This document shows, one piece after another, positions 18,010-27,395 of a stretch of DNA of 64,000 bases. The notes beneath the pieces are model-generated. The model saw nothing but the letters and a program-made list of their open reading frames with translations. It was not told the DNA's origin and made no database searches. The first letter of the stretch is position 1, and the number at the start of each line of letters is the position of its first letter. The DNA is from Deltaproteobacteria bacterium HGW-Deltaproteobacteria-6 (lineage in GTDB: Bacteria; Desulfobacterota; Syntrophia; Syntrophales; Smithellaceae). Location: NCBI GenBank assembly GCA_002840435.1, contig PHAT01000002.1, forward strand, positions 266,696-330,695. The letters are read 5' to 3'. The position numbers were made by a program, and so were the translations under genes.

Positions 18010-19086
18010 CTATTTCAACCATCTGGTAAGCGCCGGTTTTTCCTTTTCCGTCCAGTCGGTGGAAAAACGCACCGCCAGAAATGATTCATAAATTTTATCG
18101 ATGGTCTTGACCGCATTTTCGATCAGATAAATACGCTCCAGAAGGCTTGCGGAAGGATCTTCCGGGGTTTCCCGCCAGTCCACAACGGGCATTTTCAGAG
18201 ACTGGAAATAAAAAGTATCGGCTTTGAAATTAAATTCCCATTCATTCTGGTCACGGTGGAGCTTCATGCCGGTCTCTTTGACCTTTTTGCCCTGACGAAC
18301 GGCTTCCTTGCCTTCTTTAAGCTCGGCATGCAGGCCCGAACAAACAACGCCCTGCGAATATTCTCCTTCTCCGGCTTCCAGCGCGATCCGTTTGAGAAAA
18401 TGCAATTCCACCTCTTCCGTTTTGGACAGGGCGATGGTGCCGTTTCTCTCCTCGGATTTGAACCACAGCCAGGTAAGAAACTCGCGTCCGATTAAGGAAA
18501 TGTCCTCCGCGGCGACGTCACCTTTCGTTTTGCCGGCCTGTGCCAGCGGATGTTCCTGGGGGAGAATCCGCTTCAGGCCCAGTGAGAAAGTTTTTTTGAA
18601 CAAATCAACAAAATCATCCGCGACCTTGTCGGACAGACATGAAAAATATACTTTATTCTGTCCCACTGCCCAGAGGACGTCGTAGAAGGAGGGCACGGGA
18701 TCGCTTTTCGTCAAAAGCTCCAGTTTGACCTTTTCTTTGATGCCTTCATTCATGGATTTGCCGATGCGGGTCTGGCCGTGCTCGGTCAGAAACCGCCTCT
18801 GCTCTTCCATTAAACGGACTTTCATCAATTTCGGGGAAATCAATTTGCGATCGATGCGCAGAGAGAAAATCAGATAATCGCCCAGCGCGTAATTTGCCTG
18901 CTCAAAGTCGGCGTCCAGGATATCCGTGGCCGACACCCAGCCCATCCGTTTTTCTTCCGTGGAACTCCGCGCCTCCCGAAACGAGTTCGCCTTGATCCGG
19001 TTGCTGATAAAAGTTGTAAACGCCTGCGGCAGTTGGCCGTCCACTGCAAACTGTATAAAAGAGAAATTGCCCTTGATCAAACCCAT
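18010..19086 (-). CDS. rdgC: Recombination-associated protein RdgC
   Basis: The 358-residue protein shows RdgC features: N-terminal MGLIKGNFSFIQF, an FREARSSTEEKRMGWV segment, LIFSLRIDRKLISPKLMK, and VLWAVGQNKVYFSC-x(12)-FVDLFKKTF. RdgC forms a ring around DNA and limits RecA filament formation. GTG 19095 and ATG 19092 are also in frame, but GAGG lies 8 nt before ATG 19086, so that start is chosen. The family is best known from gamma- and betaproteobacteria. Confidence 0.82.
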   Translation of the reverse strand: MGLIKGNFSFIQFAVDGQLPQAFTTFISNRIKANSFREARSSTEEKRMGWVSATDILDADFEQANYALGDYLIFSLRIDRKLISPKLMKVRLMEEQRRFLTEHGQTRIGKSMNEGIKEKVKLELLTKSDPVPSFYDVLWAVGQNKVYFSCLSDKVADDFVDLFKKTFSLGLKRILPQEHPLAQAGKTKGDVAAEDISLIGREFLTWLWFKSEERNGTIALSKTEEVELHFLKRIALEAGEGEYSQGVVCSGLHAELKEGKEAVRQGKKVKETGMKLHRDQNEWEFNFKADTFYFQSLKMPVVDWRETPEDPSASLLERIYLIENAVKTIDKIYESFLAVRFSTDWTEKEKPALTRWLK

Positions 19087-19262
19087 CTTCATCACCTCAC
19101 TTCGCGCGCACCGTATCTTATCGGAAGCGGTCCTGTCAAGGATTTATGTTCTTAAAATGCCTTTATAAATCATAGAGTTTTCATCGATACCCGAAAAATA
19201 TTTATCATAGACAGCATCTTTTTTTTATGTTACGAAATGCCATCTTTTTGGAGCTAATCATC

Positions 19263-20156
19263 ATGAAAATTAAGAAGGTCGGCATTATTGCCAACATTGA
19301 AAAAGAAAATATCGCCGGTTTTGCAGGCGCCTTGAAAAAATGGCTGGAAGACAGAAAAATTAAAGTATCGCTCGAAGCGAACATCGCCGCCGCCATCGGC
19401 AAAAGCGGCGGCTTCAAAATCGAAGATCTGGCGTCCCGGGTGGATTTGATCGCCGTGCTTGGCGGAGACGGCACCATGCTGCGCACGGCCCGCTACGTCG
19501 CTCAGCAAAATGTGCCCATCGTCGGCATCAACATGGGGACGTTCGGTTATCTGACGGAAGTCAACCTGAACGAAACATACGCGGCGCTGGAATTGATTCT
19601 TAAAGGCGATTTTCTGACCGAAAAAAGGATGATGTTGGATGTAAAAATCCGCAGGGGCAATAAAATCATCGGTTCGGGCATTGTCTTAAATGACGTGGTG
19701 ATCAACCGCGGTAATCTCTCCCGCATTGTGGAACTGGAAACGTCCATCAATAACCAGTATCTTGCGACGTATAAGTCCGACGGCCTGATTATCTCCACAC
19801 CCACCGGTTCGACGGCTTATTCGCTTTCCGCCGGCGGTCCGATTGTTTTTCCCGGCAAGGAATTGATCATTATTAACCCGATCTGTCCCCATACGCTGAC
19901 GAACCGGCCGATTATCTTCCCCGAAACTTCCGATTTGCAGATTACCATGTGGTCGAAAGAAAGCGGCGCGACCGTGACGCTGGACGGACAGGAGTCCTAC
20001 CGGATCAGCTCCGGCGATATCATGACCATACGAAAATCAAAATATTATACAAGACTGGTTCTTTCGCCGCACCGGAGTTACGGAGAAATATTGCGTTCCA
20101 AACTGGGTTGGGGCAGTCTGCCAACAGGCACTGGAAAAAGAAAAAATGCTTCATGA
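19263..20156 (+). CDS. nadK: NAD kinase
   Basis: The 297-residue protein makes NADP from NAD and ATP. It carries the GGDGT motif (LGGDGTMLRTAR) and the NAD-binding/catalytic segment DGLIISTPTGSTAY. The frame is open upstream of the chosen ATG, but MKIKKVGIIAN is the usual family start and GGAG lies about 10 nt before it. Its end overlaps the recN start by 11 bp, so it opens the nadK-recN-argA-mltA-trmN6 operon. Confidence 0.95.
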   Translation: MKIKKVGIIANIEKENIAGFAGALKKWLEDRKIKVSLEANIAAAIGKSGGFKIEDLASRVDLIAVLGGDGTMLRTARYVAQQNVPIVGINMGTFGYLTEVNLNETYAALELILKGDFLTEKRMMLDVKIRRGNKIIGSGIVLNDVVINRGNLSRIVELETSINNQYLATYKSDGLIISTPTGSTAYSLSAGGPIVFPGKELIIINPICPHTLTNRPIIFPETSDLQITMWSKESGATVTLDGQESYRISSGDIMTIRKSKYYTRLVLSPHRSYGEILRSKLGWGSLPTGTGKRKNAS

Positions 20157-21882
20157 ACTGAGCATTACCAACTTTGCCATCATTGACGAACTTCATGTCT
20201 CTTTTGATGAAGGTTTGAATATTATTTCGGGAGAAACCGGCGCCGGAAAATCTATTTTGATCGGCGCTGTCAGCCTGCTTTTGGGGGACCGGGCCACGGC
20301 GGAGATGATTCGCACACAGACGGACACCGCCACCGTGGAAGCGCTGTTTAACATCAGAAACAATCCGGCGCTTCAGGAAAAACTGGCCGGGATGGGGTTT
20401 GGAGCGGGTGAGGAACTTGTCATCCGGCGGGTGATTTCGCGAACCGGTAAAAACAGGGCGCAAATCAACGGGCAGATGGCGACGCTTGCGAATCTGGCCG
20501 CGATCAGTGAATCGCTGATCAACATCTGCGGGCAGCATGAACATCAGATGATCCTCTCAGCCGAAAATCATATCGACATTCTCGATGAATTCGGCGGCTG
20601 CCTTTCTGCCCGCGGGGCGTTTGAAGCCGTTTATCTGCGGTATCGCGAGCTCTGCGACCGGATGGAAAAGCTGGATAATCTGCGCCGTCATCGTGCGGAA
20701 AAAATCGATCTGATCCAGTTTCAGCTCAAAGAAATAAACGACCTCAATCCCCTCGCGGGTGAGGACGCGGCGCTTTCCGATGAAAAGAAAGTGCTGGCCA
20801 GCGTGCAGAAGCTTGCGGACTGGGGCAACCGGGCTTACGCGCTGCTTTACGCCGATAACGGCTGCATCAATGATCAGCTCAAGGAAGTCCTGACGCAGAT
20901 CAAAGAGATCCGGAAGATTGATCCGGGATTGAATCTTCAGCCGTCCGATGTGGAAGGCAGCTACGTTGTTTTGCAGGAAGCGGCGCTGACGTTGCGCGAT
21001 TACACGAAGAAACTGATTTTTGATCCCGAACGGCTGGCCCTGATTGACGAGCGGCTGGATGCCATCAACCGGCTCAAACGCAAACACGGCGGGACAATGG
21101 ACACTTTGCTCAACCGCAAACGGGATATGGAGGAAGAGCTTAAACGTGTTTCCGGGGTGGCCCAGGAGCTGGAAAATCTCACGAAAGAAAAAGACGCCGT
21201 TGCGGCCGGTTTGCGGGAAAAAGCGCTGGCGCTTTCCAAACTGAGATTGCGGGCGGCCGGTTTGCTGAAAAAAGCGGTCGATGCGGAAATACAGGGCTTG
21301 AATATGCCGCATGCCTGCTTTTTTGTGGAGTTTCTGAAACGCTGTTCGGAAGCGGAGAATACTTACGGCCCGAAAGGCGGCGATGATCTGGAATTTTATC
21401 TGGCCGCAAACGCCGGAGAAACGCCGAAACCCCTGAACAAAATCGCGTCCGGCGGCGAGCTGTCACGCATCGTGCTGGCGCTTAAAAATGTTCTGTCACG
21501 GACCGGATCGGTGGACACGGTTGTGTTTGATGAAGTGGATTCGGGCATCGGCGGCGCCACGGCGGAAATCGTCGGACGCAAATTAAAGGAAGTATCGGCC
21601 CATCATCAGGTTATTTGCATCACGCATCTGCCGCAGATCGCCAGCTTCGGAGGACCGCATTTGCGGGTCAGCAAACAGGTGGCCTGCGGCCGTACCTCCA
21701 CGGTGGTGGAGAAGATCGATGACGAACAGAAAATAGAAGAGATCAGCCGGATGCTGGGCGGCGTGGATGTGACGGACACCGCGAGAGAACACGCCCGCGC
21801 GATGCTTGCCGCCGCCGGAGCGGCGCGTGTTGCGGCTGATGCAGAAAGGAGCAATCATGCTGAGAAAAGCGCGCATCGGTGA
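20146..21882 (+). CDS. recN: DNA repair protein RecN
   Basis: The 578-residue SMC-like ATPase has Walker A GETGAGKS near residue 31, ISGQHEH-like NICGQHEHQM near 127, a long coiled-coil middle (about 160-360), the ABC signature ASGGELSRI near 440 and Walker B VVFDEVDSGIGG near 463. It acts in double-strand-break repair. It overlaps nadK at its start and argA at its end (26 bp), a sign of translational coupling. Confidence 0.96.
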   Translation: MLHELSITNFAIIDELHVSFDEGLNIISGETGAGKSILIGAVSLLLGDRATAEMIRTQTDTATVEALFNIRNNPALQEKLAGMGFGAGEELVIRRVISRTGKNRAQINGQMATLANLAAISESLINICGQHEHQMILSAENHIDILDEFGGCLSARGAFEAVYLRYRELCDRMEKLDNLRRHRAEKIDLIQFQLKEINDLNPLAGEDAALSDEKKVLASVQKLADWGNRAYALLYADNGCINDQLKEVLTQIKEIRKIDPGLNLQPSDVEGSYVVLQEAALTLRDYTKKLIFDPERLALIDERLDAINRLKRKHGGTMDTLLNRKRDMEEELKRVSGVAQELENLTKEKDAVAAGLREKALALSKLRLRAAGLLKKAVDAEIQGLNMPHACFFVEFLKRCSEAENTYGPKGGDDLEFYLAANAGETPKPLNKIASGGELSRIVLALKNVLSRTGSVDTVVFDEVDSGIGGATAEIVGRKLKEVSAHHQVICITHLPQIASFGGPHLRVSKQVACGRTSTVVEKIDDEQKIEEISRMLGGVDVTDTAREHARAMLAAAGAARVAADAERSNHAEKSAHR

Positions 21883-22315
21883 CGTCAAGACCATTCACCG
21901 TTTAATTAATCAATCGGCGGGGAAAGGTGAAATGCTGCCCAGGTCTTTGATGGATATCTATAATTCCGTGCGGGACTTTATTGTTTATTACGATGAGGAT
22001 GAACAGAATATCGTCGGAATCTGCGCGATGAATATCATCTGGGAGAATCTGGCGGAAATCCGCTCTCTTTACGTGGATGACGCCTACCGGAAAAAAGGGA
22101 TCGGCAGAAAACTGGTTGAATTTTGCATTTCCGAAGCCATTACGCTGGAGCTGTTTCGAATATTTTCACTCACCTATAAGAAAGAATTCTTCGCCAGGCT
22201 CAATTTCAAGGAAGTGGACCGTTCCACGCTGCCGGAAAAAATCTGGTCGGATTGTTTCCGCTGTTCCAAATACCCCGATTACTGCGATGAAGTCGCGATG
22301 ATTATCGAACTATGA
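21857..22315 (+). CDS. argA: GNAT-type N-acetylglutamate synthase-like protein
   Basis: The 152-residue GNAT enzyme begins MLRKARIGDVKTIHRLIN, with MLPRSLMDIY, EIRSLYVDDAYRKKGIG (acetyl-CoA loop) and a C-terminal IWSDCFRCSKYPDYCDE Cys cluster. This pattern is that of the short, stand-alone N-acetylglutamate synthase class that starts arginine synthesis in many deltaproteobacteria. ATG 21857 has AAAGGAG just upstream and lies within the recN 3-prime end. The Cys cluster may bind metal. No other arginine gene is nearby. Confidence 0.82.
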   Translation: MLRKARIGDVKTIHRLINQSAGKGEMLPRSLMDIYNSVRDFIVYYDEDEQNIVGICAMNIIWENLAEIRSLYVDDAYRKKGIGRKLVEFCISEAITLELFRIFSLTYKKEFFARLNFKEVDRSTLPEKIWSDCFRCSKYPDYCDEVAMIIEL

Positions 22316-23496
22316 AAAATGGATTGAAAATTTTTCTCCTGACGCTGATCGTCATGCTTGCTTTAGCCGGCTGCGCGCGAAAAGCCGTGGTTTTGCCGGT
22401 AACGACGCCGGAGCGCGCGCTTGCGGAAGTGTCCGCGAAACAATTGAACTTTGATGATGATCTGGATACGGCGCCGCTCCTTCTGGCCATTGACCGCAGC
22501 TTGAGCTATTACGACGGCGCCGGCCGAAATCAGTTGTTCAAGGTGACGGACCGGCTGGTTGACACGAAGCAGATGAAAAAAACACTGATCACTTTCCGCG
22601 AAATTCTTCAATCCAATGCAAGCCCGGAACAGAAAAAGAAACGGATTGCCGATGATTTTCTCGTGCTGCGCGCGGCGGGTGTGAACGGCGACGGCGCTGT
22701 TTTGTTCACCGGTTATTATGAACCCCTCCTGGAAGGATCGCTGACCCGGACGGACAAGTATAAATACCCGCTCTACCGGCCGCCGCCGGACATCGTCATG
22801 GAAAGAATATCCAAAAACGATACCAGGATCAGCCGGAAGGAAAACGGCCGGACCGTTCCCTATTATACGCGCCGTGAAATCGACGTTGACGGTGTGCTGA
22901 AGGATAAGGGGCTTGAACTCATCTGGGTGTCCGATGCGGTCGAATTGAATTCTCTGCACATCCAGGGTTCGGGAAAAATAAAGCTGGAAGACGGAAAAAT
23001 GTTAACGGTCAGCTACGCCCAGAATAACGGCCGTCCGTTCAGTTCCGTAACGCAAAACATGCTGAACCAGAACAAAATCGATAAAACCGATACCACCTAT
23101 CAGGGTTTCAAAACCTGGCTGAAAAGCAAAAGTGAAAAGGAAATCTTTGATATTCTCAGCCACAATGAGCGCTATATTTTCTTCCGGTTTGTGGACCGCG
23201 AGCCGGTCGGTTCGCTGGGGCAGCCGGTGACGCCTGACCGGTCGATTGCCACCGATCCGGCTTATTTTCCCCAAGGCGCGCTGGCGTTTATCCGATTGCG
23301 CAAACCGGTGCTGGATGAGGATTATAACGTTGCCTCGCGTGTCGATTTTTCACGCTTTGTTTTAAATCAGGATAAAGGGTCGGCGATCAAAGGCCCGGGG
23401 CGCGTCGATCTTTTCTGCGGCTTCGGCCCCCAGGCGCAGGCCACTGCGGGAAGTCTGAAAGAAAAAGGCGAACTGTATTTTCTGCTGATCAAATAG
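22312..23496 (+). CDS. mltA: Membrane-bound lytic murein transglycosylase A
   Basis: The 394-residue lipoprotein precursor has a signal with lipobox LALAGC (Cys21), the MltA domain (FTGYYEPLLEGS, around 140; IQGSGKI around 222) and the C-terminal 3D domain with its conserved Asp in RVDLFCGFG. It cleaves peptidoglycan to 1,6-anhydro-muropeptides at the outer membrane. It overlaps argA by the ATGA arrangement. Confidence 0.93.
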   Translation: MKNGLKIFLLTLIVMLALAGCARKAVVLPVTTPERALAEVSAKQLNFDDDLDTAPLLLAIDRSLSYYDGAGRNQLFKVTDRLVDTKQMKKTLITFREILQSNASPEQKKKRIADDFLVLRAAGVNGDGAVLFTGYYEPLLEGSLTRTDKYKYPLYRPPPDIVMERISKNDTRISRKENGRTVPYYTRREIDVDGVLKDKGLELIWVSDAVELNSLHIQGSGKIKLEDGKMLTVSYAQNNGRPFSSVTQNMLNQNKIDKTDTTYQGFKTWLKSKSEKEIFDILSHNERYIFFRFVDREPVGSLGQPVTPDRSIATDPAYFPQGALAFIRLRKPVLDEDYNVASRVDFSRFVLNQDKGSAIKGPGRVDLFCGFGPQAQATAGSLKEKGELYFLLIK

Positions 23497-23575
23497 TTTA
23501 TTTGCACCATTGAAGCAGCGCCGGTTTTTCAAACAGCCTCCGGGAAAAGATGCCTGCTGCGACGGGAGTGATGCC

Positions 23576-24331
23576 ATGACGGATGAAGAAACGGTTGATG
23601 AAATTCTGGATGGCAGCTTAAAGATCCGCCAGAGCAAACGCGGCTACCGGTTTAATCTGGACTCGCTCATTCTGGCGCACTTTGTGTCTCTGAAATCCCG
23701 TACCGTCAATCTGGATCTGGGCTGTGGCAATGGCATCATTGCGCTGGTGCTGGCCAGGCGTTACGGGCAGTCGCGCTGGCATGGTCTGGAGGTTCAGGAT
23801 GGCCTCGCCTGGCTTGCGCAGAAAAATGTTGAACAAAACGGTCTGGACCGTCGCGTGGTGATTGACAAAGGGGATGCACGGGACATTAAAAAAATCTACC
23901 AGCCCCATGTCTTTGATCATATCGTTTTTAACCCTCCCTACCGCAAAATCAATTCCGGACGGATTAATCCCTTGCCGGAGAAAGCCATCGCCCGTCATGA
24001 AATCAGCGGTTCACTCGGCCACTTTCTTGCGGCGGCCCGATACGCGCTCAAACCAAAAGGGCGGGTGTTTACGATTTATCCGGCAACCAGGCTTACGGAG
24101 TTGATCAGTTTGTTTCGCAAGCAGGATATTGAACCCAAAAGAATGAAGCTGGTATTTTCGGATGCCGCATCGGATGCGAAGTTTGTTCTGGTGGAGGGGC
24201 GGAGCGGTTCACGCGAAGAACTGAAAATAGAGCCGCCACTTTTTATTTATGAAGAAGCTAAAAAATACACGCAGGCCATGAAAAATATTTTCAGCGAACT
24301 GGCTTTGCCTCCTGAAGCCTGCGGCGGCTGA
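23576..24331 (+). CDS. trmN6: tRNA1(Val) adenine-N6 methyltransferase-like (TrmN6/YfiC family)
   Basis: The 251-residue SAM-dependent methyltransferase has motif I LDLGCGNGII and the catalytic NPPY motif (FNPPYRK), typical of N6-adenine methyltransferases acting on tRNA position 37. The N-terminus (DGSLKIRQSKRGYRFNLDS) matches the TrmN6 family. The frame is open from 23510, but ATG 23576 has GGGAG 8 nt upstream. Its 3-prime end overlaps the convergent DUF721 gene by 41 bp. Confidence 0.85.
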   Translation: MTDEETVDEILDGSLKIRQSKRGYRFNLDSLILAHFVSLKSRTVNLDLGCGNGIIALVLARRYGQSRWHGLEVQDGLAWLAQKNVEQNGLDRRVVIDKGDARDIKKIYQPHVFDHIVFNPPYRKINSGRINPLPEKAIARHEISGSLGHFLAAARYALKPKGRVFTIYPATRLTELISLFRKQDIEPKRMKLVFSDAASDAKFVLVEGRSGSREELKIEPPLFIYEEAKKYTQAMKNIFSELALPPEACGG

Positions 24332-24791
24332 TTTCCTTTTTCATCACCCTTTTTACGATTTCGGCCAATTCCCGGTCAGCCAGCGTTTCCGTGCATTCGG
24401 CGATCATTTTTTTATCCCCGTCCCGGAGAACAATCTTTCCTGTTTCCACGGCGCCGGATCCGGTGTTTTTGGATGCCGGGCTGTATCCGGTGGTAAACAT
24501 GATTTCCTGCACGGTCTGTTTTCCGGAAAGCTCATTTATCTTTTGCCGGATGTCTTCTTTCATGAAGTGAAGCTGTTGCACCCAGACGGAAGAAGCGGCT
24601 TTTACAAACAGGGTTCCTTCGCGCCAGCCGTCCGGCTTTGTTTGCGCGGCAATCCGCTCTCCAACCGCTTTCGGCCAGAGTTTAAACAGAGCGCTTTCTT
24701 CCGGTCTGGCGGCCAGGCCTCTTTTTTTCAAGGCGGGCAGCAATATGTCGCCGATGGATTGTAATTGCCTCTTTGAATATCTTCTTCTCAT
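24291..24791 (-). CDS. DUF721 / DciA-like protein
   Basis: The 166-residue protein has the DUF721 (DciA) core in residues 1-90: LQSIGDILLPALKKRGL, LFKLWPKAVGERIAAQTKP, and LFVKAASSVWVQQLHFMK. DciA is the helicase loader of bacteria lacking DnaC. The C-terminal half is charged and specific. The longer open frame begins at 24836, but MRRRYSKRQL is the plausible start. It is the last gene of the minus-strand gpmI operon. Confidence 0.78.
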   Translation of the reverse strand: MRRRYSKRQLQSIGDILLPALKKRGLAARPEESALFKLWPKAVGERIAAQTKPDGWREGTLFVKAASSVWVQQLHFMKEDIRQKINELSGKQTVQEIMFTTGYSPASKNTGSGAVETGKIVLRDGDKKMIAECTETLADRELAEIVKRVMKKEISRRRLQEAKPVR

Positions 24792-24822
24792 GGTCTTGAT
24801 GTGACACAATTTGAGTGGCGGA

Positions 24823-26850
24823 TCAAGGTAAATCAAAAATCGGCAGAGGGATTTGCGTGGATTTTTTCAGGGTCTGCTGCTGGGGCTGCTGGCTGAGAAT
24901 CATTCGTAATTGCCTGGAAATATCGCCAATGGTGAAAGGCTTCTGAATGAAACCGTCACAGCCGCGTGCGATGATTTTGCTGGCCTTGCCGTTCAGACTG
25001 TAACCGCTGGACAATAAGACTTTGGCCTGCGGATTGATTTTTTTGATTTCGTCGAAAATTTCTCCGCCGTTCATATCCGGCATCACCATATCCAGAATCA
25101 CCAGATCAATCTGGTCCTGTTGCTCTTTGTATAAATCGACCACCTTCGGACCGTCCTGAGCGGTGATGACGGTATAACCTAATGATTTGAGCATATCGCC
25201 GGCTACTTCCAGAATGATGGCTTCATCGTCAACCAGCAGGATGGTCTCCGTGCAGGGCGACATCTGGATTGCGATTTCGGCTTCCGGATATTTTCCTTTT
25301 TCATCTTTTTTATCGGAGACGGGAAGGTAAATGTTAAACGTCGACCCCTGACCTTTTTCCGAATAGACATTAATGAAGCCGTTATGATTTTTAATGATGC
25401 CGTAAACGGATGCCAGACCGAGGCCGGTGCCGCGACCCATCTCCTTGGTTGTAAAGAACGGTTCAAAAATTCTTTCCCTGGTTTTCTCATCCATGCCGAC
25501 GCCTGTGTCGGTGACGGAAATTTTGACATAGCGGCCGGCTTTGCCGTTGTGATGCGTGAAACGATTCTCGTCCAGCGTAATATTCGTCGTTTCGATATAA
25601 AGATCCCCGCCGCCAGGCATCGCCTGCCAGGCGTTGACAAAAAGGTTCAGGAGAACCTGTTCGATCTGCCCCTGGTCGACATCCGTAGGCCAGAGTTTGT
25701 CTTTGAAGTAACGATGAATTCTTATTTCTTTTTTGGTGCGGCCGATGGTTTGGGATGTTTTGTCAATCAGAGCGTTCAAATCCACTCTTTTGACTTCATA
25801 TTTGCCGCCGCGGGCGAAGCCGAGCAGTTGTTTGGTCAGGTTGGCGCCGCTCATGACCAGGGTTTCGATCGTCTTGATATGCTCATAGTGAGGAGCGTCT
25901 TTATCAAGTTTCAGCAGGGTCAGAGAAGCGTGTCCCTGAATACCCATCAGCAGATTATTAAAATCATGGGCAATCCCGCCGGCCAGCGTGCCGATGGATT
26001 CCATTTTTTGCGCCTGCAGCAGTTTTGTTTCGGTTCTTTTCTGTTTGGTAATATCGCGCATGAAGTTTAAAGTCGCGGGGAAATTATCCCACAGGATCAT
26101 CACGCTGTTGGTTTCGACCCAAAGGGTTGATCCTTCCTTGTTCACCACGCGGAAAATATGACTGGCTGCCGAGTCATTGCCCTGGAGAATGGCTTTTTGA
26201 CGCTCGGATACCATGTCCCGGTCTTCAGAAATCACCAGGTCGAGAAAAGGAATAAACTGGAGATCGGCCGCGGGATAACCGAGCATTTTTTCGATGCGAT
26301 TGTTGGCAAAGTTGATGGTTCCATCGATGATAATGAAAATGGCTTCGCTGGAATGTTCAATGAGCTGGCGGTATTTTTCCTCGGATTTCTGAAGCGCTTC
26401 TTCCACTTCTCTTCTTTTGGTAATATCCTTGGACACAACCGATACGGCGATGATTTTCTCCGGGTTGGCTGAATCTCTCACGGGACTGAAGGTACGCAGA
26501 AAATATCCGCCGTCCCGGGAACTTTGATGTTCGTCATGAGTCGAGACGCCCGTTTCATAGACCATTTTAACCTCAGCTTCAAATTTGGCGTATTGCTCAG
26601 GCGAATGAAAATCTTTGTAAGAAAGCCCCGTGATTCTTGTTTTCGATATATTTAAACGCTGCATGTGGTTGTTGTTCATGAAAAGATAGCGGCAGTCGGC
26701 GTCAACAAGATAAAGCGAGTCGCTGGTGGAATCGACAAGATTGCGGTATTGATTTTCGATCTCAAACTGCTCGTGCAGTCTTCTGGATAGCTCAGCGTTT
26801 TTTTGTTCAAGTTCTGCGTAGGTTGGTTTTGCTTCCATGGCGCACCGCAT
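24823..26850 (-). CDS. Hybrid sensor histidine kinase (PAS-PAS-HisKA-HATPase-REC)
   Basis: The 675-residue cytoplasmic kinase has a short N-terminal coiled coil, PAS domains at about 35-145 and 155-272, a HisKA box with His295 ([11 protein letters not shown]), an HATPase domain ([34 protein letters not shown]) and a C-terminal receiver with phospho-acceptor Asp in [13 protein letters not shown]. There are no membrane segments. It starts 3 bp after the macro-domain gene; ATG 26838 is an alternative start. The output partner and signal are unknown. Confidence 0.93.
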   Translation of the reverse strand: MRCAMEAKPTYAELEQKNAELSRRLHEQFEIENQYRNLVDSTSDSLYLVDADCRYLFMNNNHMQRLNISKTRITGLSYKDFHSPEQYAKFEAEVKMVYETGVSTHDEHQSSRDGGYFLRTFSPVRDSANPEKIIAVSVVSKDITKRREVEEALQKSEEKYRQLIEHSSEAIFIIIDGTINFANNRIEKMLGYPAADLQFIPFLDLVISEDRDMVSERQKAILQGNDSAASHIFRVVNKEGSTLWVETNSVMILWDNFPATLNFMRDITKQKRTETKLLQAQKMESIGTLAGGIAHDFNNLLMGIQGHASLTLLKLDKDAPHYEHIKTIETLVMSGANLTKQLLGFARGGKYEVKRVDLNALIDKTSQTIGRTKKEIRIHRYFKDKLWPTDVDQGQIEQVLLNLFVNAWQAMPGGGDLYIETTNITLDENRFTHHNGKAGRYVKISVTDTGVGMDEKTRERIFEPFFTTKEMGRGTGLGLASVYGIIKNHNGFINVYSEKGQGSTFNIYLPVSDKKDEKGKYPEAEIAIQMSPCTETILLVDDEAIILEVAGDMLKSLGYTVITAQDGPKVVDLYKEQQDQIDLVILDMVMPDMNGGEIFDEIKKINPQAKVLLSSGYSLNGKASKIIARGCDGFIQKPFTIGDISRQLRMILSQQPQQQTLKKSTQIPLPIFDLP

Positions 26851-26853
26851 CTT

Positions 26854-27390
26854 TTAAAGCTGAATTAATTTACCAAATTCCTGAGTAAAAATGTCATAGA
26901 TTCGTTGATCAAATAAAACGTGGCGGATGAGTTGAATCTCCGTGTGCTTCCGGGCAAATTCCATGCAGGAAGCGAGCGCCAGATGAGCGGCTTCCTGCGT
27001 TGGATAACCATAAATGCCGCAGCTTATAGCCGGAAAAGAAACGCTTTGCAAGCCATACTTTACGGCCAGCTTCAGACTGCTTGTGTATGCCGACGCCAGC
27101 AGCTCTGCTTCGCCATGGCCGCCGCCCCGATAAATCGGCCCGACCGTGTGAATGACGTATCGCGCCTTGAGGTTGCCGCCTGTTGTGATGACGGCATGGC
27201 CTGTCGGACAGCCTCCTATTTTGCGGCATTCCTCCATGATGGCCGGCCCGCCGGCGCGGTGAATGGCGCCATCGACGCCGGCGCCTCCCGCGAGACGGCT
27301 GTTCGCGGCATTGACGACGGCATCCGTATGCTCCTCCGTGATGTCTCCTGTGACCAGTTCGATGAGCGTTTGATGAAATGTTGCCTTCAT
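26854..27390 (-). CDS. Macro-domain ADP-ribose hydrolase (YmdB/MacroD type)
   Basis: The 178-residue macro domain has all MacroD-type signatures: LVTGDITEEHTDAVVNAAN, the GGAGVDGAIHRAGG loop, TGHAVITTGGNLKARYVIHTVGP and FPAISCGIYGYP. These enzymes remove acetyl from O-acetyl-ADP-ribose or ADP-ribose from acidic residues. It is placed between gpmI (5 bp away) and the histidine kinase (3 bp), so probably one transcript. Confidence 0.92.
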   Translation of the reverse strand: MKATFHQTLIELVTGDITEEHTDAVVNAANSRLAGGAGVDGAIHRAGGPAIMEECRKIGGCPTGHAVITTGGNLKARYVIHTVGPIYRGGGHGEAELLASAYTSSLKLAVKYGLQSVSFPAISCGIYGYPTQEAAHLALASCMEFARKHTEIQLIRHVLFDQRIYDIFTQEFGKLIQL

Positions 27391-27395
27391 TTATT